From Gammaproteobacteria bacterium (lineage in GTDB: Bacteria; Pseudomonadota; Gammaproteobacteria; UBA6429): a stretch of 16,200 nucleotides of DNA. The stretch spans positions 1-16,200 of the forward strand of contig DAOVYB010000016.1 of NCBI GenBank assembly GCA_030635835.1, given 5' to 3'. Both the position numbers and the translations under genes were made by a program. Shown here piece by piece: positions 15,260-16,200 of this stretch. A model generated the notes under the pieces. It ran no database searches. It saw only the letters and a program-made list of their open reading frames with translations, and was not told the DNA's origin. Within the stretch, counting starts at the first letter, position 1. Each line of letters starts with the position of its first letter.

Positions 15260-15829
15260 ATGAAAAATATATTTGGACTTATAACATTATTATTAATGTC
15301 ACAATCAATTGTTGCTGAAGAAATTCAAGCAGCACAACCAGAACTAACTCAACCTGAAACAACATTAACTGAAACCGATGCAGTCGTTGATACGACTGCA
15401 GATACAAAAAAACTGAAAGAGCAAAGTGGTTTTTCTCGCGGCAGTGTTGTTCGATCAGCTTTTACCCGAAATATTGATGAGCGTGAACCTGCTGAAAATC
15501 TGCAAAACCTAACGAATGAAAATGGCCAGGTAAAATTTTTTACTGAGCTGCGTGACATGAGTGGGCAAACAGCAATTCATCGCTGGGAATATGAAGGCAA
15601 GGTTGTTGCTGAAGTCGCGTTTGATGTCAAAGGTCCTCGCTGGCGCGTATGGTCAAGCAAAAGCCTGGTACCGCAATGGACTGGTGACTGGAAAGTTTCT
15701 GTCATTAATGGTGCGGGTGAAGTGATTTCTGAAAAAAATCTGAGCTATGATGTGGCAACTGCTCCTGCTACAACACCGGCTGCTACACCAGATACAGAAA
15801 CTACAACAACACCTGAAGCAATGCAGTAA
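15260..15829 (+). CDS. Secreted DUF2914 domain protein
   Basis: This 189-residue exported protein starts with a typical signal peptide (MKN, then a hydrophobic core at 4-14, cleavage probably after IVA at 19). A Glu/Thr/Gln-rich linker (20-55) follows. The DUF2914 domain comes next (about 62-160), with the recognisable blocks AFTRNIDEREPAENL, VKFFTELRDMSGQTAIHRWEY and RWRVWSSKSLVPQWTGDWKV. The tail (about 165-189) is low-complexity Thr/Ala/Pro. The biochemical role of DUF2914 is unknown; the domain is beta-rich and in this form sits in the periplasm. The start was moved from 15218 to the ATG at 15260, which has GGAGG five bases upstream. A strong terminator follows 27 bases after the stop codon. 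Confidence 0.9.
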   Translation: MKNIFGLITLLLMSQSIVAEEIQAAQPELTQPETTLTETDAVVDTTADTKKLKEQSGFSRGSVVRSAFTRNIDEREPAENLQNLTNENGQVKFFTELRDMSGQTAIHRWEYEGKVVAEVAFDVKGPRWRVWSSKSLVPQWTGDWKVSVINGAGEVISEKNLSYDVATAPATTPAATPDTETTTTPEAMQ

Positions 15830-15855
15830 ATTACATACTGTATTTCGAACTCTTT

Positions 15856-15889
15856 AAATGCGTCTTTTTTTATAAGGCGCATTTTTTTT
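15856..15889 (+). terminator. Rho-independent terminator after the DUF2914 gene
   Basis: The stem AATGCG (15857-15862) pairs with CGCATT (15878-15883) and extends inward through a T:G pair and CTT/AAG. It is followed by a run of eight T residues (15882-15889). The position, just behind the stop codon at 15829, fits. Confidence 0.85.
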
Positions 15890-16019
15890 GTTAAATATTT
15901 ATTTTCCGGGATGAGAAACAGTGCAAATTCTGCAGACAGTGCTAATGTTGTAAGAGTTAAGTGACTATTATTTTTGTAAGTGAGTGCTAATTTATTTTGG
16001 TGACTTATGGAGAATAACT

Positions 16020-16200
16020 ATGGCAATTGCATTATGTAATCCCGAAGTCGGCTTATGGTATCGTGATATTGAAAACCGCTTATTTGAAGTTGTTGCTTTA
16101 GATAGCGAGGATGAGATCGAAGTACAATATTATGATGGCGATGTAACCGAATATGATCGTGAAAGCTGGGATTTATTGTGTGTAAACCTTGTTTCAGAGC
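16020..16200 (+). CDS. DUF6763-type small protein, 5' part
   Basis: The first 60 residues of a gene that runs off the right edge are visible. The sequence begins MAIALCNPEVGLWYRD and continues with FEVVALDSEDEIEVQYYDGD and an acidic stretch. This is the pattern I associate with the small DUF6763 family of gammaproteobacteria (PEVGxWYRD, then E-IEVQYFDGD), whose function is unknown. GGAG at 16009-16012 supports the ATG at 16020. The family assignment is from memory, not a search. Confidence 0.75.
   Translation, partial: MAIALCNPEVGLWYRDIENRLFEVVALDSEDEIEVQYYDGDVTEYDRESWDLLCVNLVSE

Overview
The window looks like part of the chromosome of an AT-rich, sulfur-oxidising gammaproteobacterium. Supporting this are a ClpB of the E. 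coli type, an MsrP/MsrQ pair, a thiosulfohydrolase SoxB, ferrochelatase, a DUF2914 protein and the start of a DUF6763-type protein. I cannot name the genus. No tRNA, rRNA, transposase, phage gene or CRISPR array is visible.

Layout from left to right. (1) 1-2127 is the 3' part of clpB (+). (2) 2357-2971 is a two-helix membrane protein with a SHOCT-like tail (-). (3) 3109-4800 is msrP-msrQ (+), repair of oxidised methionine in the periplasm; the two genes are separated by an imperfect palindrome. (4) 5147-6937 is soxB (+), standing alone. (5) 7122-12479 is a tightly packed four-gene operon read leftwards: a membrane polyferredoxin fused to a GltD-like flavoprotein, a membrane-anchored diheme cytochrome, an octaheme cytochrome of the hydroxylamine oxidoreductase (HAO) family, and a pentaheme HAO-like cytochrome. 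(6) 12635-12802 is a possible 55-residue protein. (7) 13052-14095 is hemH (-), followed by a divergently placed 2-hydroxyacid dehydrogenase (+), a secreted DUF2914 protein (+) and the start of a DUF6763-type gene (+).

The most interesting part is the four-gene operon. Its composition suggests an electron conduit between a cytoplasmic pyridine nucleotide/flavin site and a periplasmic multiheme catalyst. The fusion carries FAD, NAD(P)H and several [4Fe-4S] sites plus NapH/NosR-like membrane cysteine motifs. The diheme protein would bridge to two HAO-like cytochromes. The octaheme protein lacks a tyrosine where HAO makes its P460 cross-link, which points to a reductase (nitrite, hydroxylamine or a sulfur oxyanion) rather than a hydroxylamine oxidase. 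The pentaheme protein reads like an HAO from which motifs 3-5, including the catalytic heme, are missing.

A second item is a dispersed foldback element present three times, at about 2163-2310, 6954-7120 and 12851-12994. All three copies have the same orientation and lie between convergent genes. Each has 9-bp-periodic arms, a conserved CCGCACT block, a conserved CAGTAT block and small hairpins whose arms differ between copies yet mostly stay complementary. They may serve as bidirectional terminators or be a MITE-like or REP-like family.
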